From Corynebacterium jeddahense (GTDB taxonomy: Bacteria; Actinomycetota; Actinomycetes; Mycobacteriales; Mycobacteriaceae): a stretch of DNA of 64,000 nt. The position numbers and the translations under genes are program-made. This document shows, one piece after another, positions 63,001 to 64,000 of this stretch (positions within the stretch are counted from its first letter, which is position 1; each line of letters starts with the position of its first letter). The stretch is from assembly GCF_028609865.1 (NCBI RefSeq), contig NZ_CP063194.1, forward strand, positions 124,001 to 188,000, in the 5' to 3' direction. The notes under the pieces are model-generated. The model was not told the origin of the DNA. It ran no database searches and saw only the letters and a program-made list of their open reading frames with translations.

Positions 63001-63488
63001 ATGGTGGAGCCGCTCCGACCCCGGCGCCGGAGGACGACAAGGCCTCCTCCGACACGGCACGTCGCTGCCTGGCTAACGCGTTCGCCGCCAACAGCCCGTT
63101 CCTGTGGCTGCTGCCGCTGAGCATCCTCGGCGCGGTGGGCTACGGCGTCAACGAGGCGTTCGGTCCGCAGATCCAGCAGCTCAACGCGCGGTTCGACGAA
63201 GCGGTTCGCCGCAACATGCCGGACTTCGGTGTCGGCCACGGCGTTGAGAAGCCGGAGTTCGTCCGCGAGATCGAGGGCCAGATCAACGCGATCAACCAGC
63301 GCTTCGCCCCGGTGGCGGAGCAGCTGCAGCCGGTTGGCATCGCACTCGGCGCGATTGCGCTGCTCTCGCTCACCGGCGTGCTGGTAGCGCAAGCGTGCTC
63401 CGAGGACGGCTTTGACAACGGGCTGACCGTGCTCGGCTCCTCGAAGGATGACAACACTGCAGAGGCAGCGAGGTCCTCGAAGAAGTAG
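57012..63488 (+). CDS. Giant G5-domain adhesin with YPDG-like repeats
   Basis: 2158 residues, exported. AAGGAG 5 nt before the ATG; signal peptide to about residue 41 (ASAAEEE). A unique head (about 45-410) resembles the remnant at 21-22 kb. Four beta-rich units of the Rib/YPDG class follow (ITATYPDGTDDEVEV; VKVTYSDGSTDDVTA). From about 950 to 1905 come about twelve G5-like domains (PFETTIVYDNTLEAGTQVV ... IRVGTK), six on each side of a Thr/Val-rich linker (about 1393-1497) made of TTVPTTVPT units. A last YPDG-like unit leads to Cys2019, hydrophobic segment, amphipathic loop, hydrophobic segment, Cys2129 and a charged tail. G5 domains bind N-acetylglucosamine or zinc in other adhesins. No LPXTG. 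Confidence 0.9.
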   Translation: MTNSTRQARKFSRSGVAAASAISLALGAFSVVGPGPLASAAEEEAGEDTSLTGGIRGDGSKVINTGKQLESDLDAGSCLVMSEGEAKTGSQAGFSWDRLEPSNNTNDKLTWGVSVAFDNSQDRTFAYWEWSSSSNNRAPVTFGSVPAAPAGESLFDGATASSLGTDVTASDKADEELGVFRGPQITYGLQSVLTEEKVAKFAQAGAGSPVRYVWKTQYTQNNATGIKATDNSAFVALVNPWPSENNECNPIKVTWEGIQQHVIVPGEETKVGHINVPALSDGSVDDSLSRMVVEAYDGNGKYIASSDTAASNGGEQLLRVDANGDIYYTWPEYRGTDLAADKNVQFSVVAKPRTTSQLEAAYELDPYYGPNAKVFGSSNSLPRYSKPNELGRSTISLDDTEFHDPKYEKTEAAIISGVDSATGPLATEPQKVTFTQVPDKIAELVKTKGDGGFEAKVTLDDKYVFEGWTAEMDEDYNVTVTAPENPKPGTFAQPKVVVEYSNGSTDVLSLLVIVDPNNTQVTDLVRPDLSKGKVNNELTAQIALKPIMKGYKAVYPAKYEIDPATVPDGWTVNVDNTGKVTAKADDSVAPGTVITPKITATYPDGTDDEVEVQFQAIVDIKVPDYDTVTNKPNSDVTLKPEIPERGLSGNTTDKAPERYTFENGTTTLTHTDDSGTWRLQINENTGVITTTIPKTAPEGYVLNVSVLAHYDGENPQKVKGTIVVIKGDLAPVYSVETTGPGQAVNHQIADAPEGSTFSFGKKSDGSPLTEMTTDDGWKYTIDPTTGVVSSTPPADAKPGDKNTATVRVETQDGSVAQVPVTTVVKLTNSWEAEPNYPAETVYPGETVTSPLAIQKPEGVEVAKENPYAIQPAEGYKATGDNNGFGNPTYTVTTENGDWIVGLDDKGNVVATAPKTAKPGDTINVPVKVTYSDGSTDDVTASIAVEDNPKRPVPFDVKYVYDDTIPAGEYKVVTEGVKGEETQHKDGTWEQTTAPTNEVVHIGTKPATASKDVTWTAPIPYSTTTRPNPALAPGETKVVQQGVSGERTYTAKFTATGDQASVVESEDAKQPVEEIIEYGPRLEDQELVTETTRKIPFETTIVYDNTLEAGTQVVDTQGVVGEEKVTSTQKLVDGKPSGDPVVKTTTVTEKQDAVIRVGTKTEGANTVEHTEPVPYETKVEYDPNMPAGTYEVVTSGKAGEKTVKVTQTIVNSQVTDSEREEDVTTQPVTEVIKVGTKQATATDKVEWTEPIPFSTVVRPNPDLKPGEVKTVQEGVNGEAKYTATFEGTNGQATVTESKDRTEPTDKIVEYGPTIADQTLTSTTTRPIEFETEIIFDDTLPAGEQKVEQQGENGEEKITSTQEIKDGKPVGKPSITTETKEPTKAIIRVGTKPVTTTVPTTVPTTVLTTVPTTVPTTVPATVTTEVPTTVVSTTTAAGTPTTVTETKSVPTTYTTQVVTTVPTTVPTTVPTTVPMTVNTTTTATSTVTPAPATTTVTEKPAPVTETVTVPFTTKTVWDPTLEPGQEVEDVAGVDGKVQVTVADGKSKVETVTNPVQRVVRVGSKPADGVEWTEETPFKVTVVLDAQLEAGKYETVQEGKPGRVIHRADGTEETTAATDHIIKVGTHKVITNPFEFTSVQPFGTTVRPNFELAPGERKIVQEGKAGLVRYRIDIKTGEVVKLEDSAAVERIVEYGPDASDDKAVTTVTRPVPFDTEVIEDPNLPEGTQVIAQGEVGEEVVTTVQGLKDGRPFGDPITTTKQTVAPTNAVIRVGTKKPDAPQPLPDFERIVELPFTTKIVWDPTLEPGVEVEDVKGAAGQVKIQVVNGEPTVNTVKEPVQRVVRVGSKPADDVEWTEEIPFKVQVRQNPELTRGESRVVQDGVPGLKRYVNGKGEVVTEPVDYIFEIGTKDVVAELTYSSVTLRPGQTADVEPSTGHVEGNKYRKLEWPEGWEGSVDPDTGKLRVTPPADAKPGTKVKLPVEVTDADGNTSTVEMEVTVADGGAAPTPAPEDDKASSDTARRCLANAFAANSPFLWLLPLSILGAVGYGVNEAFGPQIQQLNARFDEAVRRNMPDFGVGHGVEKPEFVREIEGQINAINQRFAPVAEQLQPVGIALGAIALLSLTGVLVAQACSEDGFDNGLTVLGSSKDDNTAEAARSSKK
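61190..61500 (+). repeat. TTVPTTVPT-encoding repeats
   Basis: Irregular 12-bp units (ACGACGGTTCCG and variants) encode a Thr/Val/Pro linker between the two blocks of G5 domains. Confidence 0.7.
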
Positions 63489-63509
63489 GGCACACCCCCT
63501 CGCGTGGTG

Positions 63510-63546
63510 AACCGCCCCGGTGACGTTGCGTCGCCGGGGCGGTTTT
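63510..63546 (+). terminator. Terminator of the adhesin gene
   Basis: AACCGCCCCGG pairs with CCGGGGCGGTT, followed by TT; 21 nt after the stop codon. Confidence 0.85.
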
Positions 63547-63653
63547 GCGTCCATAAGCAATTGCCCCCGTGACTTTAAATCGGGGAGAACCGTGTGGATC
63601 CGGCGAGATCGTCGTACCTTAAAGGTGTCATATTCCAGTGAAAAGGAGCCCCC

Positions 63654-64000
63654 GTGAAACGGTCCACCCTCCCCGCGCTCGCACTCGCGCTAGCGCTTCC
63701 GCTCGCCGCCGTCCAAATCGCACCCCTGCCAGAGGCGGACGCGCAAACCGCAACAGTCAACGTGAACTCCACAGAAGTGCGCGCTCGGCTCGCCGCGCAG
63801 GCGATCGAGGAGATGATCAACGAGTACCGCGAAGCAAACGGCCTGCACCCGCTAGTCACGCACATGCTTTACGACGAGCAAGCGTTGGCCTGGTCACGGC
63901 AAATGATCGCTGACCAGGACGATCCCCACTGGGGCAAGCCACAGTACGACTCGAAGGGGGCCATGGTCGCGTCCGGGTCCTTCCGCCACTCGGACATGAA
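63654..64000 (+). CDS. CAP-domain (SCP/PR-1) secreted protein, 5' part
   Basis: GTG at 63654 with AAAAGGAG five nt upstream. Signal peptide (MKRSTLPALALALALPLAA ... ADAQ), then EEMINEYREANGLHPLVTH, a typical start of bacterial CAP domains, and WSRQMIADQDDPHWG. Cut by the window end after 115 codons. CAP proteins are secreted and of varied function. Confidence 0.8.
   Translation, partial: MKRSTLPALALALALPLAAVQIAPLPEADAQTATVNVNSTEVRARLAAQAIEEMINEYREANGLHPLVTHMLYDEQALAWSRQMIADQDDPHWGKPQYDSKGAMVASGSFRHSDM

Noticed and set aside
59211..63560. A 1449-codon open frame antisense to the large adhesin gene
   Set aside because: It is Arg/Leu/Gly/Asp-rich with no recognisable domain; it results from codon bias of the plus-strand gene.

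Overview
The window is chromosomal DNA of a high-GC actinobacterium, almost certainly a Corynebacterium. The evidence is the gene order aspT-dnaX-ybaB-recR ... murT-gatD, dnaQ-like, leuA, lysC-asd, which I recall from C. glutamicum, together with a leucine-rich leader before leuA, a 421-residue aspartokinase with an internal beta-subunit start, a fused MrpA/B antiporter subunit, and many genes whose -10 hexamer (TAnnnT) sits exactly 7 nt before the start codon, which is the pattern of leaderless transcripts. Layout: 1-13,200 carries tRNA-Ser and tRNA-Arg, then a surface/adhesin zone. It holds an Asn-rich exported protein (minus strand), the Mg2+ channel mgtE, a second identical tRNA-Arg gene, a giant repeat protein with six near-identical 255-bp units, and a LAETG sortase substrate. 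13,200-21,200 is housekeeping: tyrA, a TadA-associated protein and tadA, a CsbD-like stress protein, tRNA-Ser, an MMPL transporter overlapping tgt, a queuosine-precursor transporter and gluQ. 21,200-27,700 is a disrupted zone: a surface-protein remnant without a 5' end abuts gluQ, followed by two related IS3-type elements in tandem, the first split by an IS256-family element with an 8-bp target duplication. 27,700-41,300 returns to housekeeping: phoD, ferritin, tRNA-Ser, the SRP RNA, aspT, dnaX, ybaB, recR, a cyclase-family hydrolase, an HNH (13E12-type) protein preceded by two inverted DnaA boxes, murT-gatD, and a DnaQ/BRCT protein whose exonuclease motifs have been lost. 41,300-46,600 holds amino-acid biosynthesis: leuA with its leader, an EamA-type transporter, lysC and asd. 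46,600-55,300 holds a YkvI-type carrier, a two-domain lipoprotein, the ECF sigma factor sigC and the mrpACDEFG Na+/H+ antiporter operon. 55,300-64,000 holds an LxxG-heptad membrane protein, a 2158-residue G5-domain adhesin and the start of a CAP-domain protein. How the parts relate: three large exported proteins (ending at 781 on the minus strand, 11050 and 63488) lack LPXTG but share a C-terminal module of cysteine, hydrophobic segment, about 75-115 residues of amphipathic loop, hydrophobic segment, cysteine. The truncated gene at 21-22 kb keeps only the last part of it. tgt and the queuosine-precursor transporter suggest queuosine salvage, yet this Tgt lacks the usual zinc cysteines. lysC-asd, leuA and tyrA cover aspartate-family, leucine and tyrosine synthesis. 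The most unexpected signal is at DNA level: the 11-mer CGTCGATACGC occurs 11 times in 64 kb on both strands, in different reading frames and once between genes, far above chance, with sister words CGTCGATAAGC and CGTCGAGAAGCGA. All family assignments are from reading motifs; no database search was run.
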